Assembly (NCBI GenBank): GCA_022376925.1
Contig: JAIOJX010000026.1
Coordinates: 257,483,330-257,547,329 of the forward strand
Direction: 5' to 3'
Length of the DNA stretch: 64,000 nucleotides
Source: Tragulus kanchil
Taxonomy: Eukaryota > Chordata > Mammalia > Artiodactyla > Tragulidae
The notes below the pieces were generated by a model. It was not told the DNA's origin, made no database searches, and saw only the letters and a program-made list of their open reading frames with translations. A program made the position numbers and the translations under genes. Each line of letters starts with the position of its first letter. Position 1 is the stretch's first letter. This document shows positions 10,526 to 23,838 of this stretch, one piece after another.

Positions 10526-13500
10526 GAGAAAAAAGACTTCCCAGATTTCGTTTCCCTAATTACCCATTTTGTTTTAAGTGAGAAAATAAAGCTAATGAAC
10601 ACTGTGCTTTGCTCTTTTAAACTTCATTTAAAATAGCCAATATGCATTTATTAGTCAAATGTGCAAATTCAAATACGCCAATATGCACTTATTAGTCAAA
10701 TACCCTATTTATTGACAAAGTATCTATTTGGATGATTATGCCACTGTGAAAGCAAAGTGAGAATGATGGAAAGAGTGAAAAATCTTGCTGTGAATATGAC
10801 ATAACCACATTCACTTCTTATTAAGAATATGACATAACTTCTTAAAATGCTTACTCAAATTAATAATAAAAATATTGATCTATACTCACTGCTGACTGCA
10901 AACACTAAAACCTAAAACTTAATTTTTAAAAAGCAGTAAATAATTGGTAGATTTAAACCCATACAAAGCTATAATTTTTTTTTTTCATAGAAGATAAATA
11001 AAATTAGTTACAATGAGCATGTGTTGCTTAAATTGTCAGTCAATGGTTTCCTTCATTTTTTTACTACTTAACATATTTTTGTTTTTATCATTATATGTGA
11101 AAAGGAACATTCATATAAAAAATACAGCAGACTATGAATCTTGCTTTTTCCAGTGAAAAGTAAAAAAAAGACCTTATTTTTTATTGTTTCCTGACATGAT
11201 ATAATGTAATCAGGTGTGACTGATGTAATCTGACAAACCCAGTCACAATATGAAATGTCACAGGAAACAAAGGAAAGCTACTGTCTTTATCCAGACTGAA
11301 AAGAAAAAAATATTTAGCATGAAATATAAAAACAAAGGCTTTGGAATATGAGCAAATAATATGCCAGAATAGAGTTTGCTCAAATGTATTTACCCCTTTT
11401 GAGATATTCTATGGCAGGTATTAGGCTGGTGTCATTGATTTTAGAAATTACTTTTTTCACTGGGAAGTATCAGAAACATCACAACCTGAGGCCCTTTTCT
11501 GTTTTTAAGTCTGTTTAAATACAACTGGGAATCCGTGATTTCTAAAGGACCTCTCTTCTGTGGTGTTCATAATTCAAAGTTTGTGCTTCTCATAGGTTCC
11601 AAGGTAATTCCAAATGGACTTCACTTCAGCTGAACTGTTTTTCTGAGACTGTACCCTGCCTCTGAACTGTGCTAAAATAACCTTGCATTATCCTAATTAG
11701 GATTATTCACAATACACACACATATTGCAAAGGGCCATTTTCATTTTCAATTAGTTGAAAAGGATTAGTTGCAGTGATACTCATATGGTCCTGAATGCTA
11801 TTATTATTAAACCCAATATTTTTTATTGCTCTTAAAATTATGCTCCTTACCGATGTAACTTGGCTAATGGAGTAAAAAGATGGTCTCTTCCTGACAGATC
11901 ATTCTCTTCTAATGAAAACTGTGAAGGTAACAGTACGTAAACGGAAGAAAATATGTGTGTTAAAGAGACTTTTGAATCACAAGTAATGATGGACCTAAAA
12001 TTAGTTCCAATTAGAAGAGAAATGCATGGAAACCAATCTGAACGTAGCAGATAAAAGGTGGCATGAAGAGATTATTAAGCAGTAGCATATAACAGGTCCC
12101 CAGGTGCAGTACTTCCTCATTATACCTACTCTTGAACAGAAACATACATGTACAGTAAACCAAAAAAAAAAAAAAAAAGCTCCAAGAAATAATTTTACAC
12201 AGTGACTACACTTCAGATGAACAAGCACATGGATTTTGGAAGTAAGACCATAAACAACTTGGTTTTTACTTCCAAAATACAGTGGCATGTTAATTGCTTG
12301 ATCAGCCAAATGAAACTAAATGTAATTAAGACTAGTGCAGGGTTAATTTGATCCATAATTATGTTATATAAAGTAAATGAAAATTGTTTCTTTCCTAAAT
12401 TGGGCAAAATTTAAAGAAGCATGTACACTTTGGAATATGAGCAAATAATATGCCAGAATAGAGTTTGCTCAAATGTATTTACCTTTTGAGATATTCTCTG
12501 GCAGGTATTAGGCTGGTGTCATTGATTTTAGAAATTACTTTTTTCACTGGGAAGTATCAGAAACATCACAACCTGAGGCCCTTTTCTGTTTTTAAGTCTG
12601 TTTAAATACAACTGGGAATCCGTGATTTCTAAAGGACCTCTCTTCTGTGGTGTTCATAATTCAAAGTTTGTGCTTCTCATAGGTTCCAAGGTAATTCCAA
12701 ATGGACTTCACTTCAGCTGAACTGTTTTTCTGAGACTGTACCCTGCCTCTGAACTGTGCTAAAATAACCTTGCATTATCCTAATTAGGATTATTCACAAT
12801 ACACACACATATTGCAAAGGGCCATTTTCATTTTCAATTAGTTGAAAAGGATTAGTTGCAGTGATACTCATATGGTCCTGAATGCTATTATTATTAAACC
12901 CAATATTTTTTATTGCTCTTAAAATTATGCTCCTTACCGATGTAACTTGGCTAATGGAGTAAAAAGATGGTCTCTTCCTGACAGATCATTCTCTTCTAAT
13001 GAAAACTGTGAAGGTAACAGTACGTAAACGGAAGAAAATATGTGTGTTAAAGAGACTTTTGAATCACAAGTAATGATGGACCTAAAATTAGTTCCAATTA
13101 GAAGAGAAATGCATGGAAACCAATCTGAACGTAGCAGATAAAAGGTGGCATGAAGAGATTATTAAGCAGTAGCATATAACAGGTCCCCAGGTGCAGTACT
13201 TCCTCATTATACCTACTCTTGAACAGAAACATACATGTACAGTAAACCAAAAAAAAAAAAAAAAAGCTCCAAGAAATAATTTTACACAGTGACTACACTT
13301 CAGATGAACAAGCACATGGATTTTGGAAGTAAGACCATAAACAACTTGGTTTTTACTTCCAAAATACAGTGGCATGTTAATTGCTTGATCAGCCAAATGA
13401 AACTAAATGTAATTAAGACTAGTGCAGGGTTAATTTGATCCATAATTATGTTATATAAAGTAAATGAAAATTGTTTCTTTCCTAAATTGCAATTCATTAA

Positions 13501-13990
13501 AATTACAGATATTAAAATAAGATACTATAAAATTACATGAAGCATGTACACATTAATAGCCATTAGTAATAGCTTGATATTTCTACCTAAGCAACAGTTT
13601 ATTAGAATGCCAAAAGGTGATATTTGACCACTCACATGACTGATTTTTTTTTTTATTTTGTTTTTCTGCTCTTCTAAGAAATTATTATTTTAATGAAGCA
13701 AAGTGTTCTAATTTTAATCTGTTTCTGCCACTTTCTAGTTATTTATCATCTGCTTAAATACATAGGCATCAGTTTTATTGCATCTTCATTAAAATACAAA
13801 CACAGGTATTTAAAAACTCAAAATGGCATATAGGTATATACATTTCATATGACTTCAAATGCATCCAAGGAAAGTATTTGGATTATTTTTCAAAGGACAA
13901 AATCTGCATCTCTAATTAGAATTAAAGTCATATATCTATTTATAGAACATTTTTGTCTTAACCTCATGAAAAAAAGAACTTGATGTAAAA
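10526..13990. other. AT-rich, repeat-poor non-coding DNA
   Basis: No SINE, LINE or gene recognised. Contains A/T-run microsatellites and the body of duplication 5. Many TAAT-type words are present, which is not evidence of function by itself. Confidence 0.55.
11339..13489. repeat. Direct duplication 5 (~1064 bp)
   Basis: 11339-12402 is repeated at 12428-13489. The 25-base spacer (12403-12427) looks like a compressed version of the real continuation seen after copy 2 (13490-13552), as expected for a low-quality contig end. Confidence 0.93.
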
Positions 13991-14009
13991 AATATTAATT
14001 GAAGGTAAA

Positions 14010-14170
14010 GAAATTAACATTTACTCAGCTTTTATTCTGTTTCCAGCACTACGCTACGTGCACTTTAAAGACACTATTGTCATTCCCTTATGAAACTCGT
14101 TATTTTCCTTATTTTACATATAAGAGAGTTGAGACTCATAGAGATTACCAATTTCACCAGAAATTATGGA
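14010..14170 (+). mobile_element. MIR SINE
   Basis: Typical order of the old mammalian MIR: 'acatttactcagc', 'cagcactacgctacgtgcac', 'ttattttccttattttacat', 'gagttgagactcatagag'. Repeated at 15119-15279 by duplication 6. Confidence 0.75.
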
Positions 14171-15118
14171 GCCAAAGGAGAAAAAAATCAATTTTTTGTC
14201 AAACAACGTAGTGTTTTAGTTCCCACTTTACATTCTTTTTCATTGAAGATAACTTGTCTATTTATATGAAAATACAAATGGGAAAGTCATAGGATATAAT
14301 CTCTGTGCCCATTCTTGTGACATTACATACAATTTGGCCATATAATCCTATCATTCTGAGCACCCAAAATTATCCAACAAAGTCTCTTTAGTAATAGAGA
14401 AGTACATACTGATGGCTATGGATCCATCCTATTGAGTAGTAACAAATGTCTTACATAAGATACCACTCATGGAAAAGACTTATTTAGACCAGGAACAGGG
14501 AGAACAAGCTGATTATTATACTGTTGACTAGTGCAGGGTTAATTTGATCCATAATTATGTTATATAAAGTAAATGAAAATTGTTTCTTTCCTAAATTGCA
14601 ATTCATTAAAATTACAGATATTAAAATAAGATACTATAAAATTACATGAAGCATGTACACATTAATAGCCATTAGTAATAGCTTGATATTTCTACCTAAG
14701 CAACAGTTTATTAGAATGCCAAAAGGTGATATTTGACCACTCACATGACTGATTTTTTTTTTTATTTTGTTTTTCTGCTCTTCTAAGAAATTATTATTTT
14801 AATGAAGCAAAGTGTTCTAATTTTAATCTGTTTCTGCCACTTTCTAGTTATTTATCATCTGCTTAAATACATAGGCATCAGTTTTATTGCATCTTCATTA
14901 AAATACAAACACAGGTATTTAAAAACTCAAAATGGCATATAGGTATATACATTTCATATGACTTCAAATGCATCCAAGGAAAGTATTTGGATTATTTTTC
15001 AAAGGACAAAATCTGCATCTCTAATTAGAATTAAAGTCATATATCTATTTATAGAACATTTTTGTCTTAACCTCATGAAAAAAAGAACTTGATGTAAAAA
15101 ATATTAATTGAAGGTAAA

Positions 15119-15279
15119 GAAATTAACATTTACTCAGCTTTTATTCTGTTTCCAGCACTACGCTACGTGCACTTTAAAGACACTATTGTCATTCCCTTAT
15201 GAAACTCGTTATTTTCCTTATTTTACATATAAGAGAGTTGAGACTCATAGAGATTACCAATTTCACCAGAAATTATGGA
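15119..15279 (+). mobile_element. MIR SINE (duplicate copy)
   Basis: Same MIR as 14010-14170, repeated by duplication 6. Confidence 0.75.
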
Positions 15280-15477
15280 GCCAAAGGAGAAAAAAATCAA
15301 TTTTTTGTCAAACAACGTAGTGTTTTAGTTCCCACTTTACATTCTTTTTCATTGAAGATAACTTGTCTATTTATATGAAAATACAAATGGGAAAGTCATA
15401 GGATATAATCTCTGTGCCCATTCTTGTGACATTACATACAATTTGGCCATATAATCCTATCATTCTGAGCACCCAAA

Positions 15478-17748
15478 ATTATCCAACAAAGTCTCTTTAG
15501 TAATAGAGAAGTACATACTGATGGCTATGGATCCATCCTATTGAGTAGTAACAAATGTCTTACATAAGATACCACTCATGGAAAAGACTTATTTAGACCA
15601 GGAACAGGGAGAACAAGCTGATTATTATACTGTTCAAATGAGGGGAAAAGAAAGAGGGCTGGAGGAAAAGGGTTTAAAACAGTAGAAGGTGCTTCCAAAT
15701 TCTACTGAAGAAGCCTGGCCTTGTAATATGTAATACTGCCTTTATGTTTAATTCTTTGGGGGCTGAGGACAAGAGTGGTAAATTGAAGATCTGATATAAT
15801 TTAAAAGGAAAAACATTTACAATACACAGCAATAACCATTTTCTGTTAGAAACGAGAAATACTAACACCAAGTTTAGCTAAAACTTCAGTGTACCACAAT
15901 ACATTAATTTATTGCTATGAAGCGGTATTACATACTTGGAAGAATCTGATATACTCTGTTTGCGCAATAAAGTATCACTGTATTGCTATTAACAGTACCA
16001 TGCAGACACTAACAAATATTTCTCTGTAATTGATTGTGGTGTATTAATAAGGACAACCATCCTTTACATTTCTGGGAAATCATCTGTATTTCTCCTTAAT
16101 CTCATAGCCAAACTTTATCCATAAAAAAAATGAAACTAAAGGATAGTCATATTTAATAAGTTGCCAGAACACATTATTTTTAGTAAGCGTGTGTGCTTAA
16201 CAAACCAAATATTTAATATTTCATGCATGAGAAATGGGCAGACGTAATAGTCATTAGTATTCCAGGTGAGGCAGAATATGCAAATTTACTCAGCTCTTAA
16301 AGAATGAGTCATATGTTATTTAATATAACAAAATAGTTTATGTATATTACAGTAAACAGTGAAATCACAATAAGAAAAAAAAATGGATTTGATTCACATG
16401 TTGAGCTGCTCTGTAAACCAATTATCTCTCGGAGGGAAACTGCTCTGTCTACAACTACTTAGGCTCTAGGGCCTATTACAAACCCTGGAGTGGGCTGTTG
16501 TTGATGTTCTCAAGGGGAAATTTTCCACGTCACACTAGAAATAGCTGACAATAATTAGAAAGCCTGCTTCTGCCAGTATTGCACACATTTTTAATACCTT
16601 CCTGGCCAGTATAGCACCCAAAATTATCCAACAAAGTCTCTTTAGTAATAGAGAAGTACATACTGATGGCTATGGATCCATCCTATTGAGTAGTAACAAA
16701 TGTCTTACATAAGATACCACTCATGGAAAAGACTTATTTAGACCAGGAACAGGGAGAACAAGCTGATTATTATACTGTTCAAATGAGGGGAAAAGAAAGA
16801 GGGCTGGAGGAAAAGGGTTTAAAACAGTAGAAGGTGCTTCCAAATTCTACTGAAGAAGCCTGGCCTTGTAATATGTAATACTGCCTTTATGTTTAATTCT
16901 TTGGGGGCTGAGGACAAGAGTGGTAAATTGAAGATCTGATATAATTTAAAAGGAAAAACATTTACAATACACAGCAATAACCATTTTCTGTTAGAAACGA
17001 GAAATACTAACACCAAGTTTAGCTAAAACTTCAGTGTACCACAATACATTAATTTATTGCTATGAAGCGGGTATTACATACTTGGAAGAATCTGATATAC
17101 TCTGTTTGCGCAATAAAGTATCACTGTATTGCTATTAACAGTACCATGCAGACACTAACAAATATTTCTCTGTAATTGATTGTGGTGTATTAATAAGGAC
17201 AACCATCCTTTACATTTCTGGGAAATCATCTGTATTTCTCCTTAATCTCATAGCCAAACTTTATCCATAAAAAAAATGAAACTAAAGGATAGTCATATTT
17301 AATAAGTTGCCAGAACACATTATTTTTAGTAAGCGTGTGTGCTTAACAAACCAAATATTTAATATTTCATGCATGAGAAATGGGCAGACGTAATAGTCAT
17401 TAGTATTCCAGGTGAGGCAGAATATGCAAATTTACTCAGCTCTTAAAGAATGAGTCATATGTTATTTAATATAACAAAATAGTTTATGTATATTACAGTA
17501 AACAGTGAAATCACAATAAGAAAAAAAAATGGATTTGATTCACATGTTGAGCTGCTCTGTAAACCAATTATCTCTCCGGAGGGAAACTGCTCTGTCTACA
17601 ACTACTTAGGCTCTAGGGCCTATTACAAACCCTGGAGTGGGCTGTTGTTGATGTTCTCAAGGGAATTTACCACGTCACACTAGAAATAGCTGACAATAAT
17701 TAGAAAGCCTGCTTCTGCCAGTATTGCACACATTTTTAATACCTTCCT
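15478..17748. repeat. Direct duplication 7 (~1126 bp)
   Basis: 15478-16603 is repeated at 16613-17748. Small differences: one G indel near 15923/17067, one C indel near 16430/17576, and a short difference cluster near 16517/17662 close to the junction side of copy 1. Confidence 0.93.
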
Positions 17749-18555
17749 AAGTATTATGGGAGATAATACACAAGGTCTTTAGAATTCTAGTCATGCCACA
17801 ACAAGCCATGGAAAGGACAACTAGACAATAGCTCCAAACTGGACTGTGACAGGCTAATTATTGTGGCTTCATTATAAAACCTCTTTTTACATAGGTCACC
17901 TGGGAAGTGTAATTAAAAATGCATTATTGGTGTATATTTTATTGAAGCAATTAAATTAAAAAGCCAAAAAAATAATTATACGAGGAGCAAATAATAATGT
18001 TGGTCAACAGCGTTTATCCGAAAAAGAGAGAACATGTTAGTGGTTCATTTGCAGTAAATGTGTTAACAGGAATCTGTTTGAAAAATGAGCCATAGAACAG
18101 CTTTTAAATATGCAGATTAAAGGATTTATAATGTCAAGTTTAACACAGAAATTACAGATAGTATTACATAACCATGAGTAATGGCACCTTTAATCTGACT
18201 TAGTAAAATGATTTACATCACACTTTGTGCTGCTTCAATTGTACGCATGTTATATGTGCTGCATCTCTGATGGTAATTTCCCTTATGTTTTTTACACACA
18301 TATGGATCTGTTCTTCCCACTTTCTAATTATGTGGTACATCTAAATAATTAGATGTTAAAATATGTATTATCCAGGGGCAGAATGTTTGCTGTGTATGTC
18401 CATTCTATGCAGAAATATCAGAACATGACACATTTATTTAGGAATATTTTTAGAAAGCCCTAAATGCCTCATATCAAATCATCCCTCTCTCATCTTAAAA
18501 CTCTCCTGATACTTCTTTACATCATCATCATCATCTCCCTATAATTATCATGATC
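15635..18555. other. AT-rich repeat-poor non-coding DNA
   Basis: No recent repeat or gene recognised over about 1.8 kb of non-redundant sequence. Duplications 7 and 8 fall here. Confidence 0.55.
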
Positions 18556-20087
18556 ACTAACAATTAATGAATGTTTTCTGCTTGCCAGGAACTAAACATT
18601 GCCTACATTGTTTGGACATTTAATTCTCCAAATTACTTTGGTATTTTACCTCCATTTTTAATGAGGATAATCAATTAATATTTAACCCATCTCTTTGGAT
18701 ATACCTATAAAAATGCACTCTTCTTCAATAGACTAATACAAAATCGCAATTATTTTTCCTCTATCATACTGGAAATCTTCATATCTTAAGCCCTTTTATT
18801 TTAATTGGTATTTTCCAAATATATAAAAGCTATAGTAGGGATATACTAAGTAAGAATCTCACAGTAACCCTTATAGTCCTTTTGAGAGGACAAATTCAGA
18901 GAAGTAGAGGACCATAAATTATGGGAGATAATACACAAGGTCTTTAGAATTCTAGTCATGCCACAACAAGCCATGGAAAGGACAACTAGACAATAGCTCC
19001 AAACTGGACTGTGACAGGCTAATTATTGTGGCTTCATTATAAAACCTCTTTTACATAGGTCACCTGGGAAGTGTAATTAAAATGCATTATTGGTGTATAT
19101 TTTATTGAAGCAATTAAATTAAAAAGCCAAAAAAATAATTATACGAGGAGCAAATAATAATGTTGGTCAACAGCGTTTATCCGAAAAAGAGAGAACATGT
19201 TAGTGGTTCATTTGCAGTAAATGTGTTAACAGGAATCTGTTTGAAAAATGAGCCATAGAACAGCTTTTAAATATGCAGATTAAAGGATTTATAATGTCAA
19301 GTTTAACACAGAAATTACAGATAGTATTACATAACCATGAGTAATGGCACCTTTAATCTGACTTAGTAAAATGATTTACATCACACTTTGTGCTGCTTCA
19401 ATTGTACGCATGTTATATGTGCTGCATCTCTGATGGTAATTTCCCTTATGTTTTTTACACACATATGGATCTGTTCTTCCCACTTTCTAATTATGTGGTA
19501 CATCTAAATAATTAGATGTTAAAATATGTATTATCCAGGGGCAGAATGTTTGCTGTGTATGTCCATTCTATGCAGAAATATCAGAACATGACACATTTAT
19601 TTAGGAATATTTTTAGAAAGCCCTAAATGCCTCATATCAAATCATCCCTCTCTCATCTTAAAACTCTCCTGATACTTCTTTACATCATCATCATCATCTC
19701 CCTATAATTATCATGATCACTAACAATTAATGAATGTTTTCTGCTTGCCAGGAACTAAACATTGCCTACATTGTTTGGACATTTAATTCTCCAAATTACT
19801 TTGGTATTTTACCTCCATTTTTAATGAGGATAATCAATTAATATTTAACCCATCTCTTTGGATATACCTATAAAAATGCACTCTTCTTCAATAGACTAAT
19901 ACAAAATCGCAATTATTTTTCCTCTATCATACTGGAAATCTTCATATCTTAAGCCCTTTTATTTTAATTGGTATTTTCCAAATATATAAAAGCTATAGTA
20001 GGGATATACTAAGTAAGAATCTCACAAGTAACCCTTATAGTCCTTTTGGAGAGGACAAATTCAGAGAAGTAGAGGACCATAAATTAT
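17753..20087. repeat. Direct tandem duplication 8 (~1165 bp)
   Basis: 17753-18917 abuts its copy 18918-20087. Differences are single-base A or T run indels plus one or two indels near the distal end. Confidence 0.94.
18556..18672 (+). mobile_element. MIR-like fragment
   Basis: Weak MIR resemblance: 'tctgcttgccaggaact', 'catttaattctcc', 'ttttacctccatttttaatg'. Repeated at 19721-19838. Confidence 0.5.
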
Positions 20088-20239
20088 GAAGGGCTGTGGA
20101 TTTCAAGATGAATAAGTGAATGAATGGATAAACAAGAGAAATTTGTATTTATGACATGGGACTTCTGATTGAAGAAAAATATGTCTATAGTTTACAAAAA
20201 ACAGAGTTTTATTTATTTTTTATATTAAAGCTGAGTACT

Positions 20240-20470
20240 GGTTTCCCAGGTGGCACAGTGGTAAAGAACCTGCTTACCAAGGCAGGAGATGCAAGAGACG
20301 CAAGTTTGATCCCTGGGTTGGGAAGATCCCTTGGAGAAGTAAATGGTAATCTACTCCCAGTACTCTTGCCTGGAAAATCCCAAGGACTGAGGATCCGGGG
20401 TCGGGGAGGGGCGGGGGGCTACAGCCCATGGAGTTGCAAAAAGTTGGATATGACTGAGCTCACACATACA
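20240..20470 (+). mobile_element. Bov-tA SINE with G-rich insertion
   Basis: Bov-tA2-like: 'ggtttcccaggtggcacagt', 'gatccctgggttgggaagat', 'cttgcctggaaaatccc', 'ctacagcccatgg', 'gactgagct', then a CA tail. In place of the normal 'ggagcctggcgggct' it has an expanded G-rich block at 20397-20418 with four runs of four or more G separated by 1-2 bases. Confidence 0.88.
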
Positions 20471-20482
20471 CACACACACACT
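20460..20482. repeat. CA microsatellite at SINE tail
   Basis: cacacataca followed by an uninterrupted CA run at the SINE 3' end. Confidence 0.8.
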
Positions 20483-20502
20483 GATCTAAAATTAGTTATT
20501 GC

Positions 20503-20650
20503 CTTGTTGTTTTCATTCAGTCGCTAAGTTGTGTTCGATTCTTTGTGGTCTCATGAACTGCAGCATACCAGGCTTCCCTGTCCTTCACCATCTCCTAGAG
20601 TTTTCTCAAATTCATGTCTATTGAGTCAGTGATGCTAACCATCCATTGCA
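20503..20650 (-). mobile_element. BovB LINE 3' end fragment
   Basis: Antisense BovB end: 'cattcagtcgctaagttgtg', 'gaactgcagcataccaggct', 'ccctgtccttcaccatctcc', 'attgagtcagtgatgc'. Confidence 0.83.
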
Positions 20651-20759
20651 TCACTATAAACTATATCTTGGCATATTATGATTAAATTATTAATTTTAGT
20701 ATTGGTATGTTGCACTATTTCTTTATTAATGTTTTTATATCAATAGCTTCTACTTTTGA

Positions 20760-20975
20760 ATATATACTGTAAACCAGGTCATGTGCCAGAGGTTCTACAT
20801 GCATTATCTTTAAGTCATCACACATCACAGAATAAAATTATTCTCATTTTAGGCATGAAAAACTTGTAGTTCAATAGGTCAAGTGACTTTTTCAAGATCA
20901 TATGACTGATAAAGAGTTGGGATTTGATTCTCAATTTATCTGACTCCAAATTTCATGCATTTTATCATTATCCCA
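20760..20975 (+). mobile_element. MIR SINE
   Basis: MIR order: 'catgtgccagaggttctac', 'atgcattatcttta', 'attattctcattttaggcat', 'gtgactttttcaagatca', then 'gggatttgattctc'. Confidence 0.75.
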
Positions 20976-22157
20976 CTTTACTTTTAAAAGAATATATAAA
21001 AGGTATTAATAGTTTTGATTATTTTCACATGTAAATCTTCCTTAATCCAAATTTCAAATTTAAATTCATTCAAAATTCATAAAGTTCAAGCAACCAAAAT
21101 GGTTTACTGAGTACTATATATTGGCGATTGGGACTTATCAGGATAACTATTATAGTATTTTGAGTTTCTGAGGGAAAATAAAAATAGGAGAAATAAAATC
21201 ACTGTGAATTCAGAGTTAAATATCTACCTTTATAGTAGAGCTATCAAAAAATTTTGGGAAAACCAAAATCCATAACTGTTACTTTGGTTATTAATCAATA
21301 ATCATATCCTCAGTATTAAATACATGGGAAATACTGATTTATCACCTGTAAAATATACTAAAATCCTTAAGTTTACTATGAGTACTTTACTCCACAGCAT
21401 GTTAGTTTTTTATTGTAGACATTTTTTGACAGTAGAGTTTTCATTTGCAATAGCAGCTTCTCTAAATTTTATGGGCCTAATTGTATGTATTAATTTTCAG
21501 AACATTATATACAAATTGAATCAAAAACATAGAATCTATAATTCACAAAATAGGATCTCTTTATAGTTTTCCATTGAAACCTCAAACTAACAGCGATGCC
21601 TTGGCACAGGATGAGCTACAAATTAGAGCAGAATCTAGGATAATGGAATGAATACAGTAATGTTAGATCTTTGAAGCATATGGCAATGAACTGTGAGATT
21701 ATAATGAAAGAGAATTAAAGAACTTGTTTCCAAGGTAAATAGCTGGCATTTTAAAAAGTAAGCAACTGAATACTCATTAGATGGATGCATTCTCTAAATG
21801 GTCACCTAAATCCTCTTTACAGCATTGTTCTACTCTCCTGTAACCCAAATGTAGAAAGACATTATTGCTGTACGTAGTCATAGACAATACAGGTGTTCAA
21901 ATAGAGCGCCCAAGACATCCGGCACTTGAGAAAGTTCAAAGTTAGTTGTAAAAGACCAGGTTCTGAATCTCAAGGAGTTAACACCAAAATTCAAACTAAC
22001 ATACTTCAAACATACAAAACTCAAGCTGATTTGTCCATAGCATCTATCACCTCATGTATCTGTTACATGAGTCTGATGTAATGCTAATGCTTTATAAATT
22101 AGTTTCAGAGGCAGTCCAGTATACCAAACTACATAAATACTAAGTTATCTTCTGATT
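20976..22157. other. Unrecognised AT-rich DNA
   Basis: No repeat family or gene recognised in the unit of duplication 9. The second copy runs to 23222 and continues to 23457. Confidence 0.55.
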
Positions 22158-23222
22158 CAAAATTCATAAAGTTCAAGCAACCAAAATGGTTTACTGAGTA
22201 CTATATATTGGCGATTGGGACTTATCAGGATAACTATTATAGTATTTTGAGTTTCTGAGGGAAAATAAAAATAGGAGAAATAAAATCACTGTGAATTCAG
22301 AGTTAAATATCTACCTTTATAGTAGAGCTATCAAAAATTTGGAAATCCAAAATCCATAACTGTTACTTTGGTTATTAATCAATAATCATATCCTCAGTAT
22401 TAAATACATGGGAAATACTGATTTATCACCTGTAAAATATACTAAAATCCTTAAGTTTACTATGAGTACTTTACTCCACAGCATGTTAGTTTTTTATTGT
22501 AGACATTTTTTGACAGTAGAGTTTTCATTTGCAATAGCAGCTTCTCTAAATTTTATGGGCCTAATTGTATGTATTAATTTTCAGAACATTATATACAAAT
22601 TGAATCAAAAACATAGAATCTATAATTCACAAAATAGGATCTCTTTATAGTTTTTCCATTGAAACCTCAAACTAACAGCGATGCCTTGGCACAGGATGAG
22701 CTACAAATTAGAGCAGAATCTAGGATAATGGAATGAATACAGTAATGTTAGATCTTTGAAGCATATGGCAATGAACTGTGAGATTATAATGAAAGAGAAT
22801 TAAAGAACTTGTTTCCAAGGTAAATAGCTGGCATTTTAAAAAGTAAGCAACTGAATACTCATTAGATGGATGCATTCTCTAAATGGTCACCTAAATCCTC
22901 TTTACAGCATTGTTCTACTCTCCTGTAACCCAAATGTAGAAAGACATTATTGCTGTACGTAGTCATAGACAATACAGGTGTTCAAATAGAGCGCCCAAGA
23001 CATCCGGCACTTGAGAAAGTTCAAAGTTAGTTGTAAAAGACCAGGTTCTGAATCTCAAGGAGTTAACACCAAAATTCAAACTAACATACTTCAAACATAC
23101 AAAACTCAAGCTGATTTGTCCATAGCATCTATCACCTCATGTATCTGTTACATGAGTCTGATGTAATGCTAATGCTTTATAAATTAGTTTCAGAGGCAGT
23201 CCAGTATACCAAACTACATAAA
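21071..23222. repeat. Direct duplication 9 (~1067 bp)
   Basis: 21071-22137 is repeated at 22158-23222 with a 20-base spacer. A difference cluster at 21248-21262 versus 22332-22346 is the only notable internal divergence. Confidence 0.93.
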
Positions 23223-23457
23223 GTAACTGAAGTTAATGGAATTCTTTCTGAACCAGCCATTAACATATTGCCTTATTTATTAATTACTTTCTTTGTTTGT
23301 TTGGAAGAGGAGGGGTCATTTCTGGTCACCCCTTCAGGCCTTCTACTTAATATCTGCAACTCTTCCTTTTGATGTTAAAATTTTAATTGCCAAAAATTGC
23401 TTAAAATGTTCTCTTAGCCTACCAGCTCTGATACCAAGATTTAATCATAAAGCTAGA

Positions 23458-23838
23458 ATTTAGTACATGCCAGATACTACCTGCAACATGCTTTATATTG
23501 TTTTTCAGTTGCTGAATTATGTCTGACTCTTTGTGACTTCATGGACTGTAGCACACCAGGACTCCTTATTCTTCACTATCACCCAGAGTCTGCTCAAATT
23601 CATGTCCACTGAGTTGGCAATGCTATCCAACCATCTCATCCTCTTCCACCCTTTCCCCCTTTGGCTTTTAATTTTTCCCAGCATAGGCGTCTCTTCAATA
23701 AGGTGGCTCTTTACATCAGGACTATAATCCCTATTTTATGAAAGAAAAAAATTGAGACTCAGGAAGGTTAAATAGGACACAAAGATCACAAGTAGTGGAG
23801 CTAGGATGCAGTATTAGGTGCACTTGACTTTAAACTAG
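23458..23838 (+). mobile_element. MIR split by a BovB fragment
   Basis: MIR-like left part (23458-23498: 'catgccagatactacctg') and right part (about 23721-23838: 'atccctattttatgaaag', 'gagactcaggaaggttaaat', 'cacaagtagtggagctagga') flank an antisense BovB 3' fragment (23499-23720). Nested order shows that the MIR is older. Repeated at 24598-24978. Confidence 0.7.
23499..23720 (-). mobile_element. BovB 3' end fragment nested in MIR
   Basis: 'cagttgctgaattatgtctg', 'catggactgtagcacaccag', 'ctgctcaaattcatgtccac', 'aaccatctcatcctcttcca', 'tttcccagcatagg'. Copy at 24639-24860 differs by two substitutions. Confidence 0.83.

Larger units (their letters stand above)
13417..15634. repeat. Direct tandem duplication 6 (~1109 bp)
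   Basis: 13417-14525 is followed immediately by its copy 14526-15634, essentially identical. It overlaps duplication 5, so the start of the unit also occurs at about 12330-12402. Confidence 0.94.
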
